From an uncultured Prevotella sp. (GTDB lineage Bacteria; Bacteroidota; Bacteroidia; Bacteroidales; Bacteroidaceae): a stretch of 12,517 bases of DNA. Below the pieces are notes generated by a model, which saw only the letters and a list, made by a program, of their open reading frames with translations, was not told where the DNA came from and made no database searches. Positions 1 to 7,645 of the stretch are shown here, in pieces. The position numbers were made by a program, and so were the translations under genes. Positions within the stretch are counted from its first letter, which is position 1. Each line of letters starts with the position of its first letter. The stretch spans positions 1 through 12,517 of the forward strand of contig CAMQBP010000041.1 in NCBI GenBank assembly GCA_946999025.1. Direction: 5' to 3'.

Positions 1-324
1 TTTCATGCAAAAATGTCAATTTTTTATCTCAAAAATAGCCCTTAAATCGGCTCTTGAAAAGTTTCAATATAGAAAAAATCGATAGGCAGAGAGGATGCAA
101 ATAAGGGATGATGTGGAAAGAAAAATCGTGTTTTATGGTAAAAGCAATGGTTTCACTACACAAGAAGCATCCTTTTACCGGGTTATATGCACGCTATTGC
201 CAGTCAATTATATGCATATTGGGGGCATGAAAGCATGCTTTTTAGCCGAAAAATGCTTGAATTTGGTTACGAATGCGGCTGAATAATTTGTAATATGTTG
301 TGCATCAACGAAGTGCGAAAAACG

Positions 325-384
325 CTCATGCTTGGCGTATTTGCAAGCAAACCTGTGTTCGTTTGTAAATAAGCCAAGCATGAG
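325..384. repeat. Long imperfect hairpin, 60 bases
   Basis: The outer arms are a perfect 12-bp inverted repeat, CTCATGCTTGGC at 325-336 and GCCAAGCATGAG at 373-384. Pairing continues inward after one mismatch (337/372) with 11 more pairs (338-348 with 361-371, two of them G-T). After a second mismatch come three more pairs and a 4-base tip at 353-356. No T-run follows on either strand, so it is not a standard intrinsic terminator. It could be a palindromic repeat element, a structured RNA or a processing site. Confidence 0.75.
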
Positions 385-455
385 AAGATGTGTTGTCAAG
401 AAAATTCACGAAGATAAACCTACACGAAAGGATGAGGTTCAATGTAAATGTGAAA

Positions 456-492
456 TGGCAGTCTGGGCTTGGAATCCTGAACCAGACTGCCA
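456..492 (-). terminator. Probable terminator of the OPT transporter gene
   Basis: An 11-bp perfect stem (TGGCAGTCTGG at 456-466, CCAGACTGCCA at 482-492) closes a 15-base loop. It begins nine bases past the transporter stop codon when read leftward. The sequence after the stem on that strand is T-rich (ATTTCACATTTACATT) but has no uninterrupted T-run, so termination efficiency is uncertain. Confidence 0.7.
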
Positions 493-500
493 AACTATGT

Positions 501-2501
501 TTAAGACTTACTCTTGTCGCGCGTAGCCATGATGAAATAGCTAATCAATAGCAGGTAAGCGGCCAGTGAAAGCAATTCGGACAAGGGGTTGGCAAGCCAG
601 TCGGGATTGATGGGGTTGAAGCCCGTAAAGCGCAGCAATGCGCTCAAAACGCCCATCAACGCACCGCCGGCGATGAAGCCGCTGGCAAGCAGCGTACCCT
701 TCTCTCCGCGCTGTTTGTTCACTTCATTATTTTTGCTGCGCGTGGTGACAAACCAGTGAATGGCGCCACCGATGAGGAGGGGCGTGTTGAGTTCCAACGG
801 AATGAACATGCCCAATGCAAATGCCAGTGCAGGAATCTTGAGCAAAGTGAGGATGATGGCCAGCAAAGCACCGATGCCATATAAGATCCAAGGTGCGCCC
901 GCACCATTCATCAAGGGCTCGATGACAGCTGCCATGGCATTGGCTTGCGGAGCCACTAAATGCCCTTGTTGTGCCGGATCGAAGCCGTAAGTCTGATTGA
1001 GCAGCATCATCACGCCGCCTACAGTTGCCGCACTCACCAGGGTTCCCAAGAACTTCCAAGTTTCTTGTTTGGCTGGTGTCGTTCCCAACCAATAGCCAAT
1101 CTTCAGGTCAGTGACAAACGCACCGGCCATGGAGAGAGCGGTACACACCACACCTCCCATAATCAAGGCGGCTACCATGCCCTCCGTACCGTTGAGTCCC
1201 ACGGCTGCCATCACCACGCTGGCCAAAATAAGTGTCATCAAGGTCATGCCCGATACCGGGTTGCTGCCTACGATAGCAATGGCATTGGCTGCCACGGTGG
1301 TAAACAAAAAGGCAATGACGGCCACCAAGAGAATGGCTATCAGCGCATGCGTAAAGTTGTGCATCACGCCCAAAAGGAAGAATGCGAAGGTGATGAGAAT
1401 GGCGGCAATGGAGCCGATGGCAATGACGCGGAACGAGATGTCCCTGCGTGTGCGTATCTCTTCTTTTGTCACCTCACCTTGGCCTTTCATCTCCTTAGCT
1501 GCCAATCCTACCGCACTTTTGATGATGCCCCAGCTCTTCACGATGCCAATGATGCCCGCCATGGCAATGCCACCGATACCAATGCTCTTGCCGTAAGTGG
1601 TGAAAATCAGCTCGGGAGACATCTCGCCAACCGTCATGGTGAGGTTGGTGCCACCGATGTTTAAGATGGTGTCGCCAAACAACAGCGACAGTCCTGGCAC
1701 GATGAGCCACCAAACGGTTAATGAACCCATACAGATAATAAAGGTATATTTCAGTCCGATGATGTAGCCAAGACCCATTACGGCCGCGCCAGTGTTTACC
1801 TTAAAGATCAGTTTTGCCTGGTCGGCCAGCTGCTGACCAAAGCCGAAAACGCGGGTGGTGAAGTTCTCGTTCCACCATCCAAAGGTGGCTACGATGAAGT
1901 CATAAAGCCCACCAACCAGTCCGGCCATGAGCAATGGCTTGGCTTGCGATCCGCCTTTGGCACCGCTGACGAGCACTTGCGTGGTGGCAGTGGCTTCTGG
2001 AAATGGATATTTGCCATGCATGTCGCTCACAAAATATTTGCGGAAAGGAATCAGAAATAGAATGCCAATGACTCCTCCGAGTGCCGAACTCATGAAGATT
2101 TTCATGAACGACGCACTCATTTCGGGGTACTTGGCTTGAAGAATGTAAATGGCAGGCAGGGTGAAGATGGCTCCAGCTACCACTGCACCCGAGCAGGCTC
2201 CGATGCTCTGTATAATCACATTCTCGCCAAGTGCCTTGTTTCGCTTGGCGGCTGTTGATACGCCTACGGCGATAATGGCAATGGGGATGGCTGCCTCAAA
2301 CACCTGTCCTACCTTCAAACCCAGATAGGCTGCGGCGGCCGAGAACAACATCGCCATAAGGATACCCCATGTCACTGACCACGCATTGACCTCGGGGTAG
2401 GTTTGGTTTGCGTGCATGATGGGTTGATACTCTTCTCCTTCTTTCAGTTCCCTGAAAGCATTTTCAGGTAATTGCACTGACTCTTTTTCCTTGTTTTCCA
2501 T
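501..2501 (-). CDS. OPT-family oligopeptide transporter
   Basis: A 666-residue inner-membrane protein of the OPT superfamily, whose members import small peptides (or, in some branches, metal chelates) by secondary transport. After a short charged N-terminus, hydrophobic helices run through most of the protein. Family-like stretches include GLKVGQVFEAAIPIAIIAVG near residue 60, SDMHGKYPFPEATATTQVL near residue 160 and GSNPVSGMTLMTL in the second half. Length and repeated helix-loop pattern fit a full-length member. I chose the ATG at 2501 rather than the in-frame TTG at 2528, because the TTG lies inside the -7 promoter box (2526-2533). The leader before 2501 is A-rich with no Shine-Dalgarno sequence. 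It is transcribed alone, divergent from dnaB, and followed by a hairpin. Family assignment is firm; substrate is unknown. Confidence 0.92.
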   Translation of the reverse strand: MENKEKESVQLPENAFRELKEGEEYQPIMHANQTYPEVNAWSVTWGILMAMLFSAAAAYLGLKVGQVFEAAIPIAIIAVGVSTAAKRNKALGENVIIQSIGACSGAVVAGAIFTLPAIYILQAKYPEMSASFMKIFMSSALGGVIGILFLIPFRKYFVSDMHGKYPFPEATATTQVLVSGAKGGSQAKPLLMAGLVGGLYDFIVATFGWWNENFTTRVFGFGQQLADQAKLIFKVNTGAAVMGLGYIIGLKYTFIICMGSLTVWWLIVPGLSLLFGDTILNIGGTNLTMTVGEMSPELIFTTYGKSIGIGGIAMAGIIGIVKSWGIIKSAVGLAAKEMKGQGEVTKEEIRTRRDISFRVIAIGSIAAILITFAFFLLGVMHNFTHALIAILLVAVIAFLFTTVAANAIAIVGSNPVSGMTLMTLILASVVMAAVGLNGTEGMVAALIMGGVVCTALSMAGAFVTDLKIGYWLGTTPAKQETWKFLGTLVSAATVGGVMMLLNQTYGFDPAQQGHLVAPQANAMAAVIEPLMNGAGAPWILYGIGALLAIILTLLKIPALAFALGMFIPLELNTPLLIGGAIHWFVTTRSKNNEVNKQRGEKGTLLASGFIAGGALMGVLSALLRFTGFNPINPDWLANPLSELLSLAAYLLLISYFIMATRDKSKS

Positions 2502-2525
2502 AAGTAATATTTGTGTTTTTGCTGA

Positions 2526-2556
2526 CAAAGATATACTAAATCAATAAGATAGCAAA
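2526..2556 (-). promoter_or_regulatory. Bacteroidetes-type promoter for the OPT gene
   Basis: Read on the minus strand, TATCTTTG (2526-2533) matches the -7 consensus TAnnTTTG. TTTG (2553-2556) lies exactly 19 bases upstream at the -33 position. Transcription would start near 2519-2522, about 20 bases before the ATG at 2501. Confidence 0.8.
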
Positions 2557-2656
2557 ACGAATTGTAAGATTTTATTCCACTTTGTTATGAACGCTGTTGC
2601 GAGGTGTCGAAAGTAAAAAGATGGATGGCGATAGGAGATAGTTGAACTATTTTTTA

Positions 2657-2664
2657 TACATTTG
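2657..2664 (+). promoter_or_regulatory. -7 promoter box for dnaB
   Basis: TACATTTG matches TAnnTTTG and lies 37 bases before the dnaB ATG, implying a leader of about 30 bases. No clear TTTG sits 19-21 bases upstream, so the -33 half is weak. The promoter is back-to-back with the OPT promoter in the same 200-base gap. Confidence 0.6.
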
Positions 2665-2701
2665 CATTCCCAAGTTGATAACACGATAAAATACTTCACA
2701 C

Positions 2702-4207
2702 ATGGCCACTACCAAAAACAAGCGTCCAGCACCGATAGATAACTCTTATGCACATGTTCAGCCACAAGCAACTGACGTAGAACGAGTTGTGCTTGGTTCG
2801 CTGATGATTGACAAAGACGCTTTTTCCATCATTTCTGAGATTCTTCGGCCAGAATCTTTTTACGAGCCCAGGCACCAGAAAATCTTCCATGCCATCCAAT
2901 CGTTGACGATGGAGGAGAAGCCGGTTGACATCATCACCGTGACCGATCAGCTGAAAAGAGAGGGGACGTTGGACGAGGTAGGGGGCGCTGCCTATGTGGT
3001 GGAGCTTAGTGCACAGGTTGCGTCATCAGCCAATATCGAGTATCATGCCAAAATACTCTCGCAGAAATCGCTCGCGCGTGAACTGATTTCGTATGCCAGT
3101 GTCATCGAAACCAAGGCGTTTGATGAGTCGCAGGATATAGATGAATTGATGCAAGAAGCCGAAAGTGACCTCTTCACGTTGTCGCAAACCAACATGAAGA
3201 AGGACTATACGCAAATTGATCCTGTGATAGCCCAAGCAACAGAAATACTGCAAAAGGCATCTGCCAACAAAGGCGATTTGACGGGAATACCTTCTGGATT
3301 TACCAAATTGGATGAGAAAACAAGTGGCTGGCAGAAGTCCGACTTGGTGATTATTGCCGGCCGTCCGGCAATGGGAAAAACGTCTTTTGCGCTTTCTATC
3401 GCTAAGAATATAGCCGTAGATCATCAGGTTCCCATTGCATTCTTCTCACTGGAAATGAACAATGTACAGTTGGTTAACCGCTTGATATCTAATACTTGTG
3501 AGGTTGCGGGCAACAAGATTCTGAGTGGACAATTGACTGCTGATGAATGGAAGCGTTTTGATACGAAAGTGAGAAACCTTATGGGTACACCTATTTATAT
3601 AGATGACACGCCTGGACTGAGTATCTTTGAACTTAGAACCAAGGCGCGCAGGCTGGTAAGAGAGAAAGGCGTGCAGATTATCATGATAGACTACTTGCAG
3701 CTGATGAATGCCAATGGCATGCGGTTTGGCAACCGTCAGGAGGAGGTTTCTACCATCTCCCGCTCGTTGAAAGGACTGGCCAAAGAGCTGGATATTCCTG
3801 TACTGGCTCTGTCACAGTTGAGCCGTAACGTGGAGAATCGTGATGGATTGGAGGGAAAACGACCGCAGTTGAGCGACCTTCGTGAGTCGGGTGCTATCGA
3901 ACAGGATGCCGACTTGGTGCTGTTTGTGCACAGACCGGAGTATTATCGCTTGTATGAAGACAACAATGGGGTGGACTTGCGGGGTAAAGCTCAAATCATC
4001 ATAGCCAAGCATCGTAAAGGTGCAACGGGCGATGTGCTGCTTAATTTCCGCGGCGAGTATACGCGTTTTGAGAACTTGGACGAAGGTTATTCGATGCCAA
4101 TTCCAGAGGGTGGCGAGTTTATGGAGTCGCGTCTTAATGGAGGTTTCCCACCCCCAGAGGTCTCTCCTTTAGGAGATTTGCCTCCTACAGAGTCTGTTCC
4201 GTTTTGA
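2702..4207 (+). CDS. dnaB: Replicative DNA helicase DnaB
   Basis: A 501-residue hexameric helicase that unwinds DNA ahead of the replisome using ATP, loaded at the origin and bound to primase. The N-terminal helical domain covers about residues 20-125 (DVERVVLGSLMIDKDAF, typical of DnaB). A linker leads to the RecA-like domain from about 190. That domain shows Walker A GRPAMGKT (220-227), the catalytic glutamate in SLEM (E251), Walker B IIMIDYLQL (326-334, D330), QLSRNVENR (372-380), the SDLRESGAIEQDADLV block (391-406) and the KHR finger region (436-438). The C-terminal tail, about 40 residues, is proline-rich and low in complexity. No intein or frameshift interrupts it. The start follows an A-rich leader. 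The TPR gene begins 67 bases downstream and may share its transcript. Confidence 0.98.
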   Translation: MATTKNKRPAPIDNSYAHVQPQATDVERVVLGSLMIDKDAFSIISEILRPESFYEPRHQKIFHAIQSLTMEEKPVDIITVTDQLKREGTLDEVGGAAYVVELSAQVASSANIEYHAKILSQKSLARELISYASVIETKAFDESQDIDELMQEAESDLFTLSQTNMKKDYTQIDPVIAQATEILQKASANKGDLTGIPSGFTKLDEKTSGWQKSDLVIIAGRPAMGKTSFALSIAKNIAVDHQVPIAFFSLEMNNVQLVNRLISNTCEVAGNKILSGQLTADEWKRFDTKVRNLMGTPIYIDDTPGLSIFELRTKARRLVREKGVQIIMIDYLQLMNANGMRFGNRQEEVSTISRSLKGLAKELDIPVLALSQLSRNVENRDGLEGKRPQLSDLRESGAIEQDADLVLFVHRPEYYRLYEDNNGVDLRGKAQIIIAKHRKGATGDVLLNFRGEYTRFENLDEGYSMPIPEGGEFMESRLNGGFPPPEVSPLGDLPPTESVPF

Positions 4208-4274
4208 CGAACGGGCACTCTTCTCAATGAATAAGAAAGAGCTGTTGATGTAAAGTGATGTAAATGAAACAGAT

Positions 4275-5015
4275 ATGAGGGATATTATTAGCATGTTGAG
4301 GTTGACTTTAAAGGCTTTTCCTTTCAGTGGAAAGACGTGTATCTTGTCTGTTTCCGCACTTTTTTTCTTATTCCTTTTGCCTGTAAATGGCTTTGCACAA
4401 CAGCGTGAAGCGTTGCGTGATAGTTTGAAGAAGGCCACCGAAGCCTTGGAATATCATCCTGATAGTGTAGACTTGCGCTTGAAAAAAGCTGCGTGGAATT
4501 TACAATTAGAACAGTGGCAGTATGCTAAAGACGAGTATGATTGGGTGCTGAACAGTGATCAGCACAACATCGCTGCCTTGTATTATCGGGCTTTCGCCAA
4601 TCAAAAGTTGGGGAGATATAATTTTGCTCGACTTGATTATGAGAATCTCTTGCAAAGAGTTCCTGGACATTTTTCTGCACTCTTAGGGCTGGCTTTGCTC
4701 AATCAGAAAGACAAACACCATACGGAAGCGCTCAATCAGATTAACCAGTTGGTGAGTCAGCATGCCGACAGTGCAGTGGCTTATGCTGCTCGTGCGGGAA
4801 TTGAAGTAGAGCAGGGGATGCTTGAGTTGGGCGAATACGATTATTCAGAGGCCATCAAAAGAGATCAGAATAATACCGATTATCTGCTGAACAGAGCCGA
4901 ACTGCGCATTCAATTGGGTAAAACTGAAAAGGCAAGAGAAGATCTTGACCGTCTTGTGTCATTAGGTGTTCCGCGCCCAGCCCTCAAGAATTGGTATAGA
5001 AGACTGAAACAATGA
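4275..5015 (+). CDS. Exported TPR-repeat protein
   Basis: A 246-residue protein with an N-terminal signal sequence: basic residues, a hydrophobic core at about 22-36, and a likely signal peptidase I site after NGFA (41). Export to the periplasm is therefore inferred. The mature part is five consecutive tetratricopeptide units with an exact 34-residue period, at about 64-97, 98-131, 132-165, 166-199 and 200-233. Each has the usual small and aromatic residue pattern (for example ALYYRAFANQKLGRYNFARLDYENLL). TPR arrays bind partner proteins; no enzymatic domain is visible and the partner is unknown. No promoter box was found in the 67-base gap after dnaB, so co-transcription is possible. An alternative ATG at 4293 would shorten the signal peptide by six residues. 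It converges on the kinase operon. Confidence 0.85.
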   Translation: MRDIISMLRLTLKAFPFSGKTCILSVSALFFLFLLPVNGFAQQREALRDSLKKATEALEYHPDSVDLRLKKAAWNLQLEQWQYAKDEYDWVLNSDQHNIAALYYRAFANQKLGRYNFARLDYENLLQRVPGHFSALLGLALLNQKDKHHTEALNQINQLVSQHADSAVAYAARAGIEVEQGMLELGEYDYSEAIKRDQNNTDYLLNRAELRIQLGKTEKAREDLDRLVSLGVPRPALKNWYRRLKQ

Positions 5016-5086
5016 TTTTGAAAACGCCACGCCCTAACAACTTTATTTCCTTGTTCTATCTCTTTTAAGGCATGGCTGTGCCGGTG

Positions 5087-5713
5087 CTATTTCATGTCAA
5101 GCGGGAACAAACCATACAGTCGGTCGTCAATCATATCGGTAATCTCCTTGAAATCTTGTGGATTTTCTTTGAAATGAAGACGGTCGCCATCTACAATCAT
5201 GAGGTTCCCTTTGTAGGTGCTAATCCAGTTTTCGTAAAGCGTGTTGAGCCCCTGTAAGTAGTCTATTCGGATGGATTTCTCAAATTCACGACCACGTTTT
5301 TGGATATGAGAAACAAGGTTTGGAATCCCTGAACGAATGTAAATCAAGAGATCTGGCAGCTTTACGAGCGACATCATGAGATTGAAAAGGTCTGTATAGT
5401 TGTCAAAGTCGCGGTCGCTCATCATACCCATACTGTGCAAGTTGGGTGCGAAGATGCAGGCATCTTCAAAGATGGTGCGGTCTTGAATGATGGTGTCGTG
5501 GCTCTTGCTGATGGCAACGACGTCTCTGAATCGCTTGTTGAGAAAGTAGATTTGCAGGTTGAACGACCATCGTGTCATGTCGGCATAGAAATCGTCCAGA
5601 TACGGATTGTTGTCTACTGGCTCAAATTGTGGTATCCAATTATATCGTTTGGCAAGCATGGTAGTGAGGGTTGTCTTGCCGCTTCCTATGTTTCCAGCAA
5701 TGGCTATGTGCAT
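5087..5713 (-). CDS. Deoxynucleoside kinase (second gene of pair)
   Basis: A 208-residue cytosolic kinase of the dCK/dGK (dNK) family, which phosphorylates a deoxynucleoside to its 5'-monophosphate for dNTP salvage. Visible motifs are the P-loop GNIGSGKT (7-14), the substrate-site stretch FEPVDNNPYLDDFY (E31), the DRS-like QDRTIFED (D78, R79) and the LID arginines KRGREFE (139-145). It aligns without gaps to its upstream neighbour over about 160 residues, with roughly 59% identity by hand count. It lies 66 bases downstream of that gene on the same strand. The gap holds no promoter box, so the two are probably one transcript. It carries DRT where the paralog has DRS, and substrate-pocket residues differ, hinting at different specificity. 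Which base it prefers cannot be read from the sequence. Confidence 0.92.
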   Translation of the reverse strand: MHIAIAGNIGSGKTTLTTMLAKRYNWIPQFEPVDNNPYLDDFYADMTRWSFNLQIYFLNKRFRDVVAISKSHDTIIQDRTIFEDACIFAPNLHSMGMMSDRDFDNYTDLFNLMMSLVKLPDLLIYIRSGIPNLVSHIQKRGREFEKSIRIDYLQGLNTLYENWISTYKGNLMIVDGDRLHFKENPQDFKEITDMIDDRLYGLFPLDMK

Positions 5714-5779
5714 GATGAATGTGTTGTTGTTGTGTGAATAGAATGATTGTTGATATGTTGAAAAGACGTTGCGTTGTGA

Positions 5780-6403
5780 TTACAGATTGCCAAAGAGGCC
5801 AAACAGTTGCGCGTCTATCTTATCGATGATTTCTGAAAAGTCTTTCGGATTGTGCTCAAAGTCAAGCGCGTCCGCCTCAATGATGAGCTTTTTTCCTTGG
5901 TATTTGTTGCGAATAAAATCTTCGTAACGTTCGTTCAGGTTGGTGAGATACTCCAGTGGAATGGCCTGTTCGTAGTCTCGTCCGCGCTTTTGGATATGTC
6001 CAACCAGGTTGGGAACAGACGAACGAAGGTAAATCATGAGGTCAGGAAGTTTGACAGCCATCATCATAGCCTCAAACAGTTCCATGTATGTATTGAAATC
6101 TCTGTCAGACAAATGACCCATATCTCGATTGTTAGCGGCAAAAACATATACCCCTTCGTATATCGAACGGTCTTGTACGATGGTTTCTTTTGATTGAGCT
6201 ATATCCAGTAAGTCGTGAAAACGTTGCTTCAAGAAGTAAACCTCAATGTTGAAAGCCCATCGTTCAATGGATCGATAGTAGTCGTCCAAGTATGGATTAA
6301 TGTCTACCGATTCCAATTTAGGTGTCCACCCATAATGTTTAACCAACATGTTTGTGAGGGTTGTCTTGCCGCTTCCGATGTTTCCTGCGATGGCTATGTG
6401 CAC
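5780..6403 (-). CDS. Deoxynucleoside kinase (first gene of pair)
   Basis: A 207-residue paralog of the following gene and the promoter-proximal member of the operon. It has the P-loop GNIGSGKT (7-14), ESVDINPYLDDYY (E31), the canonical QDRSIYEG (D78, R79, S80) and LID KRGRDYE (139-145), so it should be catalytically competent. Compared with the neighbour it has S32 in place of P32 and different residues at 84-97 (GVYVFAANNRDMGH versus DACIFAPNLHSMGM), a region near the deoxynucleoside site in this family. In Lactobacillus, tandem genes of this family encode the two subunits of heterodimeric deoxyadenosine kinase enzymes. By analogy the two products here may pair, but that is inference. Confidence 0.92.
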   Translation of the reverse strand: MHIAIAGNIGSGKTTLTNMLVKHYGWTPKLESVDINPYLDDYYRSIERWAFNIEVYFLKQRFHDLLDIAQSKETIVQDRSIYEGVYVFAANNRDMGHLSDRDFNTYMELFEAMMMAVKLPDLMIYLRSSVPNLVGHIQKRGRDYEQAIPLEYLTNLNERYEDFIRNKYQGKKLIIEADALDFEHNPKDFSEIIDKIDAQLFGLFGNL

Positions 6404-6501
6404 TGTTCTTGTCTTACTAAGAGTTGATGACTACACAGAATGAGCAGAGCGTATTCTATCTATTAGATTCAAAGATGCAAAGCCTTTCTGCGTTTTGCCT
6501 G

Positions 6502-6532
6502 CAAAGTTAGCCCAAACAGTGCATACTTCAAA
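6502..6532 (-). promoter_or_regulatory. Promoter of the deoxynucleoside kinase operon
   Basis: On the minus strand, TAACTTTG (6502-6509) matches TAnnTTTG. TTTG (6529-6532) lies exactly 19 bases upstream, which is close to ideal for the Bacteroidetes primary sigma factor. The implied untranslated leader to 6403 is about 90 bases. Confidence 0.8.
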
Positions 6533-6720
6533 ATATATTAGTTGGTTTTTCTTGGCCTCCGTTCATCTTGACTTTCTCTTTTAGGAGGAAGTCGTCAGCT
6601 GTTCGTATGCGATGTTTTTCCCTTTTAGTTTGATGTGTTATAATGTTTGACGAAAGGTTATTTATTTTTAATTACGCCCATATCTCATCCAATTCGTGCA
6701 TGCAATTGAAATGAAAATCC

Positions 6721-6728
6721 TATATTTG
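6721..6728 (+). promoter_or_regulatory. -7 promoter box for the SIMPL gene
   Basis: TATATTTG matches TAnnTTTG exactly. No good TTTG lies 19-21 bases upstream, so the -33 half is poor. Transcription would start near 6733-6736. This rules out the in-frame GTG at 6728 and favours the ATG at 6764. Confidence 0.6.
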
Positions 6729-6763
6729 TGTCATACAGAATGATTCATCAAAAACATAAAAAT

Positions 6764-7465
6764 ATGAAAGGACAAGTTTTATCTGCAGCACTCATCGCCT
6801 TCAGTATCGTCGTTTTAGGATTTGCGATAAAGGGCGGTATCGATAACTTTGTGAACAAAGACCACAAGGTAACGGTAAAGGGATTGTCGGAAAAAGAGGT
6901 TGAGGCGGACAAAGTGACATGGCCCATCTTATCCAAAGAAATTGGCAACGACCTGCCACAGCTGTATAAGAACATTGCCAACACACAGGCCATCATCAAA
7001 AATTTCTTGCTGAGCAATGGTATTTCTGAAAGCGAAATCAGCGTTAACGCACCTTCCGTGATTGATATGAATGCCAATCAATATTCTAATAACGAGTCGC
7101 GTTATCGCTACAACATTACCTCATCGATAACCGTAACCTCGAAGAAGGTGAAGTTGGTGAGGAGCATTATCGCCAAGCAAGGCAGCTTACTCAAGGAAGG
7201 AGTGGCCATTGTGGATGGTGGATATGAGAATCCTGTGAAATACGAGTATGTGTCTTTCGCGGCCATGAAACCCAAGATGATGGAGGAAGCCATTGATAAT
7301 GCTGAGAAAACTGCCCAGCAGTTTGCTGAAAACAGTCGCAGCAAACTGAACAAGATCACCAGTGCTGATCAAGGACAGTTCTCCATTGAAGACCGTGACT
7401 CCAACACTCCTTTTATCAAAAAAGTAAGAGTGGTAACCACCATTACTTATTCTTTGAAAGATTAG
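6764..7465 (+). CDS. SIMPL-domain (DUF541) membrane-anchored protein
   Basis: A 233-residue protein with one N-terminal membrane segment (about residues 4-23, LSAALIAFSIVVLGFAIKGG) followed by an extracytoplasmic SIMPL/DUF541 domain. Family-like features are the VTVKGLSEKEVEADKVTWPI opening, a helical stretch ending FLLSNGISESEI, and the late AAMKPKMMEEAIDNAEKTAQQFAENS helix. The domain is common in envelope proteins of Gram-negative bacteria, and its biochemical role is poorly defined. I placed the start at ATG 6764, after an A-rich leader. In-frame starts at 6728 (GTG) and 6740 (ATG) would add 12 or 8 residues, but the first overlaps the -7 box and the second would leave almost no leader. 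It stands alone, divergent from the kinase operon and convergent with mscL. Confidence 0.85.
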   Translation: MKGQVLSAALIAFSIVVLGFAIKGGIDNFVNKDHKVTVKGLSEKEVEADKVTWPILSKEIGNDLPQLYKNIANTQAIIKNFLLSNGISESEISVNAPSVIDMNANQYSNNESRYRYNITSSITVTSKKVKLVRSIIAKQGSLLKEGVAIVDGGYENPVKYEYVSFAAMKPKMMEEAIDNAEKTAQQFAENSRSKLNKITSADQGQFSIEDRDSNTPFIKKVRVVTTITYSLKD

Positions 7466-7540
7466 CCGCCGTTGAACGTCACGCTAAACGATTGATAGTC
7501 TAATCGAGTGCCGTTGGCTTTGTGCGTGAAAGATTAAGAA

Positions 7541-7575
7541 AACAACGGATGTTTCATCGTGAAGCATCCGTTGTT
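7541..7575. terminator. Strong hairpin terminator between SIMPL gene and mscL
   Basis: A 15-bp stem, 7541-7555 paired with 7561-7575 (one G-T pair, otherwise perfect), closes a 5-base loop. The top strand continues TATCTT, and the bottom strand continues TTCTTAATC after the stem. It can plausibly stop transcription from both converging genes. Confidence 0.8.
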
Positions 7576-7582
7576 ATCTTGA

Positions 7583-7611
7583 GGTAGGTATGTGATGATG
7601 ATTCACCTACC
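7583..7611. terminator. Second, weaker intergenic hairpin
   Basis: GGTAGGT (7583-7589) pairs with ACCTACC (7605-7611) around a 15-base loop, 34 bases past the mscL stop. It is followed by a T-rich stretch (CGCTTGTTTCTTGTG) on the top strand. It may add to the stronger hairpin next to it. Confidence 0.45.
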
Positions 7612-7645
7612 CGCTTGTTTCTTGTGTGTAAACGAAGTATTTTGC

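Larger units (their letters stand above)
1..500. other. Gene-free region rich in inverted repeats
   Basis: No believable gene is visible. The open frames here are about 60 codons, overlap one another on both strands and have no recognisable motifs. The stretch is more AT-rich than the transporter gene beside it and contains several inverted repeats. These are an 8-bp pair at 137-144/172-179 (GGTAAAAG/CTTTTACC), a 10-bp palindrome at 210-219 (ATATGCATAT), a 12-bp palindrome at 230-241 (AAAGCATGCTTT), a long hairpin at 325-384, and a terminator-like hairpin at 456-492. No TAnnTTTG promoter was found on either strand. It may be simple intergenic space, a structured RNA or a remnant element; the sequence alone does not decide. 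Confidence 0.6.
6404..6763. other. Divergent intergenic region, kinase operon / SIMPL gene
   Basis: These 360 bases separate two divergent transcription units. They hold the kinase promoter (6502-6532) and the SIMPL -7 box (6721-6728). Between them, 6540-6720 is AT-rich and has only a weak 5-bp inverted pair (CCTCC at 6556-6560, GGAGG at 6584-6588). No gene or RNA was recognised. Confidence 0.6.

Noticed and set aside
95..526. Three open frames of about 63 codons in the left gene-free region
   Set aside because: They overlap on both strands, cross the long hairpin and a terminator, and have no promoter or motif.
960..1664. A 234-codon plus-strand frame inside the OPT gene, with other frames nearby
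   Set aside because: It lies antisense to a clearly coding membrane protein. The histidine- and glycine-rich translation is what antisense of hydrophobic codons gives.
5060..5086. Terminator between the TPR gene and the kinase operon
   Set aside because: Only a 4-bp GGCA/TGCC stem is present and the T-run is weak, so termination here is not supported by the sequence.
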